Part shown: one piece after another, positions 37,001 through 49,000 of the stretch
Numbering within the stretch: the first letter of the stretch is position 1
Layout of the letters: every line of letters begins with the position of its first letter
Assembly (NCBI RefSeq): GCF_949987515.2
Contig: NC_082690.1
Span: forward strand, 102,856,400 to 102,920,399
Reading direction: 5' to 3'
Length of the DNA: 64,000 nt
DNA from: Delphinus delphis
Lineage: Eukaryota; Chordata; Mammalia; Artiodactyla; Delphinidae
Program-made: the position numbers and the translations under genes
Notes under the pieces: generated by a model
Seen by the model: only the letters and a program-made list of their open reading frames with translations
Database searches by the model: none
What the model was told of the DNA's origin: nothing

Positions 37001-40000
37001 GCAGAGCGGGAGCGGGGGGTGCTCAAGGACCAGAAAAGGGAATGTGTTTGACCTTGAGTTTGCTCTGCATCCTACTCCCTCCCTGAAGCTGGGCCTCCCC
37101 TTCCACTCCCTCACCTTCACTGCAGTCAAAGAAAATATTAAAGGGAGAGTCAAAAAGAAAGAAAGGAAAGAATAAGGCAACCACGTGAAAAAGTGATTGG
37201 AACAGAACAAAAGAGGCCAGCAAAAAGGAGAGAGGCGGGCCTAAGGCTGGACCACGGCTGCCAAGGCAAAGTGGAGAAATGAGGCCATTCCTCGACTCCT
37301 CTGGGCTCTAGCTCTGGTCTCCTAGGAGAGGAAGCAGAGCCAGCCACTCTGGAGCCAGAGTCTACATGTTCTCCAACGCCCGTCACCGCCACGGACCCAG
37401 GTAGGCCCAGGGATGGAAAGAGGCTTGGAGCAGCCAGAGGGAACCTGAAAGAATTGGGGGAAAGCGACAAAATAGATGAACAAATGCGAACAAGAAAACC
37501 CAAGGTGGTGGGAAGGACAGAGATAGCCCCTGAGTGGGGAGGAGGCAGTAGGACCTCTAGGGATTAGTGTGTCAGGTAAGCAAGTGGGGGCTGCCCTGAC
37601 AACCGTGCTCAGAAGAGCACCAACCAGATCTAAGAGGAGCGAGACGTGGAACAGCAGGGGGCGCTCTCCCCCACCTCACCGCGCGGACGACCCCGGAACC
37701 ACAACTCCCAGCAGCACTTGAACAGTTACCGGCTCCTAATAGCCCCTGGCACTGGAAGGGGGTCATTGCTGATACCTGTTTATCTCCCAGGGTCGGGGAA
37801 CATGGAGCCCCACAAGTGTCCACAGTCAAGCTGAATGTGGCTAGAGACCAGTTGCTGTGGTCCTGGATCTCTAATGGCCATGGGGGGGCAGAGCAGCTGC
37901 CTCCTTTCCAGGCCCAGCTCAAAGCCCTCCTCTGGGAAGGTCTCCAGCCCCCTTAGCCCCTCCCTACGCTCAAGCACTACAGCTGTCTGTTCAGCTCATT
38001 TGGCTCTTACTGCCTAGTAACATCTTGTACTGCTCCCTTGAGAGGAAGTGTGATGTGAGAAAGAAGACCTGGGCACTAATGCTGGCTCTTGCACCAGTTT
38101 TGTGACTTTGGCCAAGAGGCAACATCTCTAAGCCCCAGCTTCCTCCTCAGGACAAAGGAACTCATCATCGGCCTACCTCACAGGTCGCCGTGGGCATCTA
38201 GAAAGAGACCAGACCAGGTGAGGCTTCATAAACTGTAAACCATTCCACAAATAAACGACTCTTACGCTGGAATGTAACTTTCTCTGTGTGTATGTGCTGC
38301 CTCTCTCTCTAGATCAATGAATAAATTAACTCCTCTGCACAAAGTCCGCACTTTCCCTATACTTCGCACGTACCACACTTTATCGTAGTTCTTTGTTAGA
38401 ACATCAGTGAGCCCCTTGAGAACAGAGCCCATTCGCCCATTTAAAATAAATCTGCTGAACACACACCTACATATGTGCCAGGAGCTGTGGAAAGCATCAG
38501 GGGTACACGAACGAAAACACCCAATCACCGTCCTCAGGGAGCTCGGTGGAGTTGGGGAGGCAAACAGGTAAAGTGACAGTTACTCGCCGTGTGGCAAGTG
38601 ATGTAATGGAGGTGTAGACAAAGGGAACGCCGAGCAGCTTCTGGGTTTGCCTGGGGAGTTTGGGGGAGACTTCCAGTGTGGTGGCCTGGCTGCTTTTTCG
38701 AGAGTCAGCTGAAAGAGATGCCAAATGGTTGGGGAAGAGGGCAGGGATGGCAGAAATGCAGGCCAACAGAACAGCAAGTACTAAAGAATGGGACTTGATA
38801 GCCCCAGGGCTTGGCACCCACTGGAACTCCTTGAGGGGTTGCTACACTGCCCTGTAAACTTCTTAGGGAAGAGAGTCTCTTAAGAGAGGCAGCCTCACAC
38901 AGGTTCGAGCCCTGGTCCGGGAAGATCCCACATGCCGCGGAGCAACTAAGCCCACGAGTCACAACTTCTGAGCCCACGTGCCACAACTGTTGAAGCCCGC
39001 ACGCCTAGAGCCCGTGCTCTGCAACGAGAAGCCACTGCAGTGAAAAGCCCACGCACCGTAACGAAGAATAGCCCCCTCGCTGCAACTAGAGAAAGCCTGC
39101 GCACAGCAACGAAGACCCAACGCAGCCAAAAATAAATAAATAAAATAAATAAATTTATTTAAAGAAAAAAAGAGAGAGAAAGAGAGAGAGGCAGCCTCAG
39201 TGAAGAAAAAAAAAAAGGAGCTTGAAACCTACAGCCCTGAGACAGGATAAAGGGCCCCGGGCTGGCCTCAGGGGCATTGGCAAGCGTCAGTTTCCTCATC
39301 TGTAAACCAAGGGCAATGAGCCCTTCCACAGGGGGTTGTCAAGGCTCATTTAGGTGACGCATGTGATACACAACTTATTATAAATGCCACATCTCCCAAC
39401 CAGAATCTCCCTGGGCTGACACCTATCGTGCTTGCAGAATTTGATGGTTAAATGGGGGGCTGACCCTGCTGCCTAGCCACTCTCCCAGAGAAACAGATAC
39501 TTTCTAGTCATCCCTGTTCTTTGGCCTGAACAACTACCACCAAAAGACATCTGTGGGGACTTCCCTGGCAGTCCAGTGGTTAAGACTCAGCGCTTCCACC
39601 ACAGGGGGCACGGGTTCAAGCCCTGGTCGGGGAACTAAAATAAGCGCGGCCAAGAAAAAAAGGACATCCGTGTTCTAGAAAGAGGTCATCAGGACAACTG
39701 GGCTTTGGGAAAGAAATGGAGGTTTGTGGCCGTTTACACCGAGGCAGGTACTGCGGGTGGACCTCAGAGGGAGTTGAAGGGTACATGCCTCTATTGACTC
39801 AGCTGCCCTCCAGAAAGTGAAGTTGGCCTACAGAGGGTGAGGGCTGGGCTCTCTGGGGACCGTGGGGTCACTGACCTTTTGTCGGCTGGTGCACATCGCT
39901 GGCTCCTCCTCTCCCGGCCCCCCCCTCGGAGAACAGTAAGGACCCTACTGGAGAAGCAGAATTGGGGAGTCAGGCACAGGGGGCTACCCAGGCAGTCCCA

Positions 40001-43000
40001 CCCCAGCCTTGAGGCGATGGAGGGCCCTGTCCAGGGCAGAGGGCCGGCTTGGAGGTACAGGGTCAGGGTGGGGTGCTGCTCTGGGGACTCGCTCGCTTCA
40101 GGGCCTCTGGGGAAGGAGCCAGTTGACAAACCGGGAACCATCAGCCCCACAAACCCCGTCAGACTCACGACCACTGACCTCCCCTTCCTTGCCCAGGGGC
40201 AGGGAGACGAGCAGAGGAGCAGAGGCCTCGCTGCTGGTTCAGGAGCCCCTTCTGCCCAACAACGTGCAAACAGGTCAGACCTCTGGCCCTGGGGGCCCTG
40301 ACCTCCCATCCAGATTCTCCCCCACTCTCGGCCGCGCTCTGCTGGGCCAGGTTCCTCTTCTTCAACTAGTCCAACAGCCTGACAGAGCACCCCTCTTCCA
40401 AAACCGCCCCGTTCCCGCACCAAAGCCCTCTTCTCCTCTTTGCCCATCCTCGAGGCAAGCTGGTTCTCCCTCTACACCTGTTCCTTTACTGCAGTGAGCG
40501 CTCTCAATGTTGCCTTCATCCACTTCTTGGCCAGTTAGGCCGCAGGGCTTCCCAGGGGCAGGGCCACGCGCTCTGTTTGCTCCTTGTCCCTCCACTGTGC
40601 CCTCAGCAGGGCTGCGCACACCAGGAGGTCCTGCCTGGCTGAGCTCACAGTGGATGTGGGAAGGCCTTTCTCGGGGAGGACTTCCGGCTCGCCACCGCCC
40701 AGCGCCCCCAGCCCAGGCCTCCAGAGTCCCGCAGGCACTCGTCACCATGTCTGGCCTCCAGGCTACCTTAAGTTCTCCACCCAGCCCTGACCAGCGGCTC
40801 CCAGGCACCACACCTACTGCCAGACCCCACGAGATGGTTCTTAAGGGGAACTCAAGAATGGAGTTTAAAAGTCCTGGGGGCTTCCCTGGTGGCACAGGGG
40901 TTGAGAGTCCACCTGCCGATGCAGGGGACACGGATTCATGCCCCAGTCCGGGAGGATCCCACATGCGGCGGAGCGGCTGGGCCCGTGAGACACAGCCACT
41001 GAGCCTATGCGTCCGGAGCCTGTGCTCCGCAACGGGAGAGGCCACAACAGTGAGAGGCCCGCGTACCGCAAAAAAAAAAAGTCCTTGTCTGGGCCCTTAT
41101 TCCAACCCCAATCCCCAGAACTGAAGCTAGAATAACACCTGGGCTGTGGCCTTTCGGGAGGTGGAGGGGTGGCTTTAGGGATCCTTCAGGGCTTCATCTA
41201 GGACGAAGGTGAGCCACAGCCAGCAAACCCAGAATCAGGCACTGAGATGCAAGAAGGATGTGAGTAAACCCACCAGGCCCTGACTCCCCACTCGGGACTT
41301 CCTCTTTCCCCACATTTCTTACCATAACTTCACATCCTTGCAAGAATCCCAGCCCTCTACCTCCCCATCCCAAATTCCCGATCTGAGTCTCTCCCCACAG
41401 CCCAGCCTTCATCCTGTAGGCTTCTCCTGCCTACAGGCTAAGAATACCACCCTGTCCTTATGGAAGATGAGCCCCAACAGAGGACCAGCGGGGCAGGGAA
41501 GCAGTGCCTGAGGATCTGGGAGGGAGTCAGCAACAGGGAGGTCAGAGCTAGGGGATCAAGGTCAGGACTCCTGGGGTCTGTCTCCAGGTTTGCCAAACAC
41601 CAGGGCTTTTAAAGATGGTAAGGACTTGGTCGAAGGGAGGCTAAAAATAGATGAGCAGTCCCAACAGTACCACCAATTAAACGCTGCGTAATCACTAGCA
41701 AGTCACTTCATCTCTCTGGACCTAAATGTCCTCATCTGTCAAACAGGGTCAGGAGACATCCAGAAGACACAAGGGTGAGGGTGTACGGGGGTGGGGGGAA
41801 CTGCTGTGGAAAGGGGGCATCCCACAGCGATGAGGGGAATGAGGCTGCCTAAAATCCACTTCCTCCAGCCCATGCTTTTCTCTTTTTATTTGGGTTCACA
41901 GAAAAGAAAGAATGAGCAGAATGAGCAGAAGGAAATAAAACACCACCATGAGAAAGAAAAAAAAAAAAGCAAGATACACTATCAGGAAAACGCAAAAAGG
42001 TGACTGGAGACAACGGCAGGAGTTCAAACATCTCTTGATGTCAGAAACCAAGGTGGGATGAGGGCGGATGGAGTGTGTCGGGGGAGGTGGGAGAGGGGAG
42101 AGCACACACGGGGACCAGCCCCCACCCACCCCAGCGCCCAAATAAAATAAAGACAAGGCAGAGGAAGGGGGTAGGAAGGCAGGAAGGAGGCAGGACAAGT
42201 GGAGGAGGGGGAAGGGGGGCAAGGGGAGGTGGACAGAAAATCCAGGTGCAGGTTGGGGGCCATCCAATCCAATCCAATCCAAACCAAGCCAGAACTTCAA
42301 ACCATACCTTCGCTGTTTAACGTCAGGTGAGCCGGACCTTGGAAAGGGAAGGAGAGAAAGAAAGAAAGGAGACAATAAAAGAAGAAAAAAGAAAGAAAAG
42401 GGGAAAGAAACAAAGAAAACACGAGTCATCAAAATCAGCCAGAGAGAGGGGAGAAAAAAGCTTTTGCTGCCACAATTTAAAAACCCTTTTTAACTTGTGA
42501 CAGACATCGGGGGAAAGCCCCCAGCCCAGAGCTGAGGAAAGGGGCCCGATGCCGAAACAGAGGGTGGAGGGCACGAGAAGCGGGGCGAGAGAGAGAGAGA
42601 GAGAGAGAGAAGAGGGGGCGCCGGAGACGGTGAGGGGGGTACAGGCAGAACCAGAGGAAGGATTGGGGCAGGGAGTCACTGCAGGGGGACAGGAGATTTT
42701 GGTTTCTTTTTTTTTCTTCTTGCCGGAAAAAAAAAAAGGAAAAGGAGGAGAAGCATGAGGCTGGGAGGGCTGCTTTTTCCTTTTTCTTTTTTTCTTTTTT
42801 TTTTCTTCCGGGAGGCGGAGAGAAAAAAAAACAGTCAACGAGAAAAACGATTCGGATGGAGGAGAAAATAAAACACGACACAAAAATCAAAGCCACCTGG
42901 AGAGAGAGAGAGTGTCCTGTTAGCGTGGGATTGAGCAGACAAGAGGGATATCCAAACCCCCCCACCCCACCCCATCCCGTTACCCCTCGAGCCTGGCAGA

Positions 43001-45172
43001 GACCGGGAAGACGGGGGTATGAAGAGCCTGGACCTAGAGGGAATCTCCCACCAAAGGGGGCTGTGGAAAGGCATCTGTCCAGATCCAATCCTCCCAACAG
43101 CCTCCAAATGGGTAACAGGCACCCTGCTCACCCGGATTCTACGAGGAAACTGAGATTCAGGAGGACAAAGTTAGAGAGACAGCAGGTTGGAGGAAACAGA
43201 ATCTAGGGAAACACTGGAGCAAGGATGGGGGCCTGGATCCTTCCACAGGGAGGACTGGGAGGCCAGGCCAGCACTCTTGGACAGCAAAGACCAAAGAGGG
43301 CAGCCAAGACCCATGGGCGGGAGCCCCAGCTCTCTGAGAGGTCGACACACCTCATTCGAAACTATTCTACAGACCCCCTTTCTCTGGACAGGCCCTCTCT
43401 GAGGTGACCCAAAAGCTGAATTTTGAAAAGGGAAAACAGAAGCCTGACAGCCAAGACTGAGAGCAAGATTGTCTGGGATTTTTTTTCAGCGGTGCCTTGG
43501 TCCCTTGAGAGAGCCTGGTCAGCCCTGATTTGGGGCCCCCCCCAGCCTTAGGGGGAGAGACTTTGGCCCACTGGACCAGTACCCCAGTCCCCAGAAGGCA
43601 TCAGCCGAGGAACACCCTCCCTCAGAGAGGCTGCAGCACATGCCCCACAGCTGAGCTGAGACCCCAGGGATCCCTGAGATGACCAGCCCCACCGAACCGC
43701 AGCCCTCGCCTCCCCCATCCCTGCACCCGTGGTGTCTGGCCAAGAGGATGGGGAAGGAACAGCCCTGCAGCACCACCTCACCCTTGGAAACCATCCCCAC
43801 TGCTGAGGCCATGAGATGTGGGCCCTGGGGGTAGAAAGCCGGGACCAGGATGCAAGACAGGGAAAAGCGCTCCAGGAGTCTCTGGGGCAAGGCTGAGGGC
43901 CAGGATGCCTGGGTTCCAAAAAGAAAGGCAGCAAAAAGGCCAGAAGGGCATGGCCGGGGGCCAAGGGCCGGGATCCTGTGGAAGATTTGGGTAGATGGTT
44001 CATGTTGCCCCCTTCTTGTCTCGCGCAGCACTCATCTCTCCCCAGTGCTGGGTCTGAGGCCAGTCGGGGGAGGGGGCCACAGCTGACAAGGGCTGCCTCA
44101 GGACAAAACAGCTCTTGGGAAGACACAGGTTTTATCCACAAAACCGGAGGGGACCCAAGCATTTGGACCAAATCTTATTCCTTGCTCCGAACGCCCCCCA
44201 CCAACTCTTTCCCCCAAAACTACCAGCATCTTCCAAACCCCCTAAATCCAGGACCCAGACCCAGGGCCCTAACCCCTCATCCAACTCTTCCAGGCCCAGG
44301 AGCCGAGGGACCTGTGAACCTGTCTCCTGTCCCCTCTGCCGCCTGTACCACTGCTCTGGGGGAGTGGCATCTCTGCCTCGAAGACCCTTCCACTGCCCAG
44401 CTCCCAGCCAGCCTCATTAGCATAACGTACTCTCCCTCTGTCACCACGGCAACCAGCTGCTCAGCTCCCTCAGGAGTGACAGCACCAGCCATCTTGGGGA
44501 AGGGGAGGCCGGTTCCCTGCCCCGTCTACCTGAGGCTCAGCCCAGCCTGGCCCGAGGGTGCTCTCCCTAAAGCCTGCCTCACCCCGTGGCCTGAAATCTC
44601 TGCTCTCCCCATGCCCCAGCCCCCCTCCTTACACCCCTCCCCACCTCTACCTGTGGCATCAGTCCCTCCTCCAGCCACTGGAGAAGAGGCTGGTAGTGAC
44701 GGATGGCATTACCAAGGGTCCCCTCCTAGGGCACTTTATCTGGCTGCTTCTGGGTCTTCTCTCCCTGCTACAAAAAGCTAGGGGGAAGGGGGTGGGGCTA
44801 CCAGGATCCCCAAAAGGAGATGCTCGGCAGGGGCCTGGGGAGCTGGATGGCTGGGTCCCTGGGAGAAAGCTAGGTCTGAGGCACAGTGTCGAAGGACCAG
44901 ACAAGAGGGTGAAGGCACGGAGGACTCAGAGATCTGAAGAGGGACCTGCAGAGTCCAGAGCGTAATGCCCCCAAGGAGTCCCCCAGCCCACCCCCCGTGA
45001 AGCCACCACCTACCAGACCCACCTCCCCACTCTCAGTCTCTCCCCCTCACTCTCCTGACAAAACCCCAGGGAGGACCAACATCGAAAGAAGGAAGAGGTT
45101 ACAGGGGACAAGATTGTGAGACACACAAGCAGCCAGGACACAGAGACACACAGATGCATCACATCCCTGGTG

Positions 45173-45204
<32 letters not shown>

Positions 45205-45980
45205 GCCTCAGACACACACCCCTGCACAGCCACTGACCTGCAAGCACACGAAGGGCCACATCCAGACCAGCAGGCCACCATGGCGCCCCCAAGAGGTGGC
45301 TAAGTGGTCTCATTCCCCACTTGTCCCCCAGGCCCAGCTTCCCGTCTCGTCCCTCTATTCTACTATTCTACTTGTTTGGAGAAGAACTGTTTTCTTTTTC
45401 CTCCCCTTCAGCTCCAGGCCACTGTTCCTCCGGTTTCTTCTCTTGGGCTGGCCTTTTCCCCCTCCCCATTTCTCCCCTTTCTGCCCCTCCCTCCACTGTG
45501 TCCTTCCTCTTCCCGCCTCTACTTACCCCCTCTCCTTCCTCTTGTCTGTCTGCCCCCTGCTCCCTCCCCCCGAGCCCCTTTCCTCCACCCTTTTCCCCTC
45601 TCTTTCTCCTCCATCTCTCCCTTTGTTCCAGAGGAGACATGACATCAAGAGCAAGTAGAAGTCCCATCAGCACTAAATCTTATCTCCAGCCCTCAGAAGG
45701 CTGCGACCACACAGACACGCAGACTCTCTCTCACACACACACAGAGGTAAACACTGACACACGGAGAGGCAGACACAGACAGGACAGATGCAGACACAGA
45801 TGCAGATGCTCCTACAGAGGCACACGGAGATGTGGGCCACGCCACAGAAGACACGATGCTGGAGGGGCGCACACCTCCACACACACGCAGACACACGTAC
45901 ACAGGCATACGTGTACAGACGTGCACAAAGACACCCAGACATAACAGAGCAGCAGAGCTGCGTGAACAGTGTGCATACAG

Positions 45981-46022
<42 letters not shown>

Positions 46023-49000
46023 GGGTGCCTGCCCAGAGGGATCGGGAGACCTGAGGGCACCCAAGGAGAAGGGACATTAGAGAGACAGACAAGCCAAACC
46101 ATGGACACCACCAGGGAAAGTGGATTCCAGCCCCTTCTTTCCTTCCCCAGACTCCTGCATCCAGGGCAGGGCCAGGCCCGGGGAGCTCCCAGCGTGGGGC
46201 TGCGCACATGCTTCCCACACCTGCTACTCCAAGAAGAAAGTGTGGGGCAGGTTTGGTGACTGGGGTCCTATCTCCCTCCCAGCCCGCTGCATGCCCTCCC
46301 TGTGTGGGCCACATGAGCTCCCCTGCAGCCCAGGTGTCAAGCCTGGACCATTCAACCCAGTCTTCCCTCCCTGACGTGGTCCACCTCGAAGAAGGAAAAG
46401 AAACAGGGAAAAGCACGGTGAGTGAGAGAAGGTTCAGACAGGAACACAGAGAGAGCCTGGGGAAGGACAGAAACAAAGGGAGAGGTCCAGGGACAGAACC
46501 CTGGAGAAAAAGAGAGGCAAAGACAAAAACCAGAAAGAGAGAGAAGGCAAATGAAGCAGAAGACAGGGAGAGAATGGACAGAGAGACCCCGAAGCGAGGC
46601 ACGTTCCCCGCCCTTCCCCGGGCCTGGGCTGAAGGAAGAAGCAGACCACCCCTACCTACCTAGGCCAGCCCGTGGGACAGGGGACAGGGGACTACAAGTG
46701 TGTCAAAGAGGAGAAGCCACCACCCAGCCCACATCCCCTGACCTGGGGACCCGACAGCCCCGCCTCTGCCTGCGCTCTTCAGACCCTGGAGCAGATTCTA
46801 CCCAACCACCAGCCCCGGCCACACCCCAACCCTTGGCAGCGTGGCCTTTCTAAGCTTCCTCAGCTGGGCTGGGCAAAAACACATCTTCTCAATCATTTCT
46901 GGACACTTCTGAATGCTCCAGCCCCATCCCTCCAGCTCCACCCCCAGTCTGGTCTCCTCCCAGGAAAGAAGAAAGGCCGGTGGGCAGATGTGCTGAAGAC
47001 AGGCAATGGAGGGACGGCCTCTACCAGGCAGTTCTCCCCAGCAAACCGGAAAGAGGGACCAGGTGAGAGGCGGGCCAAGGCAGCCAAGAGGACACCCAGA
47101 CATCCTTCCCTGGGGGCCCCACACATGGGCAGGGGAGGGAACCACCAGGCCCCCCGGCGATTGATCTGCCACCCCAGCGACCGAGAGGTATCACTCACCT
47201 TCCATGGGGTGCTCCTCTACAGGCCGGCGAGGTTCAGGAAGGGGGATGCAGAAAGAGAGAAAAAAAGGAGGACAGTTAGCGAGGGTACCAAGGACAGGGC
47301 TCCAAGGGGAGTGATGGAAGGTGGGTCCAAGCCCCCCAGGCCCGGACACAAGTCACCCAATCAGGAAGGCCCTGTGGGGATGAGACAGAGACCAAGCTGT
47401 TCCCCGAATCAGAGCCTCACACACAGGGTCACACAGTCCAAGGGGACATGAGCCTCGAGTTACACTTCAGGACACTGAGGCCCAGGACAGGGAGCTAACC
47501 GCTCAAGGTCACATGGGAAATCAGAGGCAGAGCCAGGAGCAGCAGTCAGGCGTCCAGACTCCCCCAGCACGCTCCCCCCACCCCCGCACTCCATCGCGTC
47601 TCAGAGACAGATGGGGACACGCTCACGCCGGGCTCACCCTCAGTGACACACTGACACACATAGGCACTTAATGATGCAGAGACATGCATAATCTCTCACA
47701 CGACTCACGCCTGAAACCTGTGCACACTCGGGCCCAAGCACTCCCCACCGCCACCCTGTCGGGGGAGAAAAGTCAACGTACTCAGAAAACACAGTTTCTG
47801 CCTCAGAGCGCCGTGTGACTCCCATCCCAGTCGCCCAGTCTCTCTGAGCCCCCAGTACCTCCTTGGCAAAAATGAGACGGGTGGACTAGAGCTCCTCTGA
47901 GGACCCTTCTGGCTCTGGTTCTGTGATTCTGGGATAAATGCCTTCTCAACAGCTGGGTGTGGCAAAAGGTCCCCAGGCCGGACGGGCCACTTCAGGGGGC
48001 CAGACTGGGCCCATCCCTCTGTCGTGCCACAGCCTTTGGGCAGTCAGCCCTCACCTCTCAGGGGCCTGCCTGGGCCTGTCCCTGGGGCTCACCAAAGAGA
48101 TCAAGAAAGAAGGAAGGAAGGTAGGAGAGAGGCAGTTCCTTCAACGGAGCTCAAGCAGGCTGGTCTCCGGCCTGCTCCCTAGAGCGCCAAGAAGGCCCCT
48201 CTGAAAGCATTTCTGACCTGCCACCTACCGGGAGCCTTTAGAGGAGGCAACAGGGGGAAAAGGAACAGCACGACCTACAAACAAACAGACCTATCCGGCA
48301 AACACACACGCACGCAAGCACACGTATGTGGACCCGGGACACACACGTGTACACGCAAACAGCTGTTCAGGACACACTCATGCCCGTGTGCACACACCAC
48401 CTCCTACCTCCAGCCTCACTTTGTGTTCTCTTCTCATCTGCTCTTAGGGGTGAGCTAAACTCCAGAAACACACACTGTCATTTGTCACACCTTATAGCAT
48501 GCCCACAATACACACACACAGGCTGAATGCAGAATCATACGCACGCTGTGACCTAATACATAACATGAGATGCACACACCATACCACCCCCCACTCCCTC
48601 CAGGGACTAGAGACACACCCCCCCGGGAGGAACACAGCCCCCTTTCGCTATCTATCCATCTATCGGTCTCCTGTTTTCTAAACCTACACACACAGGCCTT
48701 TACATATCCACGTGTGTTACAAACGCACTTCTATACAACACAGAGCTTCTTTTACCTGACAGCTGCATCCCCCAGAGGCCATGTATACAATGATTTCCTT
48801 AAATAAACTGAATCATGTGACATTTATGGTGGGGAGGGGAGCTGGCTAGGAAGGGACCCTCAGGAAAACCCTTGGACTCTCGAGAGCAGCCCTGTGTCCG
48901 GATCTCTTGGTCGCAGTGTGCTGGGGCCCTGGCCGGTCAGCACACTCATCTCTCCAGCTCCTGCACAAACAAGGAGGCACATCACCCGACATGGCGGGGA

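Larger units (their letters stand above)
35088..39875 (-). other. NRXN2: NRXN2 intron 5
   Basis: A 4788-bp intron. It holds a MIR at about 38045-38200, an old fragment at about 38390-38580, a truncated SINE at 38898-39184, a MIR at about 39285-39380 and a short SINE at 39556-39661. 36650-36900 is purine-rich on the plus strand. Confidence 0.75.
42338..47198 (-). other. NRXN2: NRXN2 intron 3
   Basis: A 4861-bp intron between the 18- and 30-bp SS1 exons. It begins with homopurine/homopyrimidine tracts (42338-42850), has a MIR at about 43085-43190, two CA repeats (45175-45204, 45984-46019) and a CA/GA-rich stretch between them (45700-45960). No exon recognised. Confidence 0.75.

Noticed and set aside
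42776..42870. Poly-T and A-rich tracts as a Pol III or retrotransposon tail
   Set aside because: No SINE or LINE body is attached and the tracts alternate strand; treated as low-complexity inverted repeats instead.
43978..44781. 267-aa plus-strand Pro/Ser-rich frame
   Set aside because: Chance frame in C-rich intron, no domain, no codon periodicity obvious by eye.
45175..46019. Regularly spaced repeats that could suggest a CRISPR array
   Set aside because: Simple CA microsatellites in a vertebrate intron; no direct repeat/spacer structure.
45673..46602. 309-aa Cys/Val-rich minus-strand frame
   Set aside because: Produced by translating TG repeats; low complexity.
46672..47451. 259-aa plus-strand frame
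   Set aside because: It runs antisense across the 18-bp SS1 exon and has no recognisable domain.
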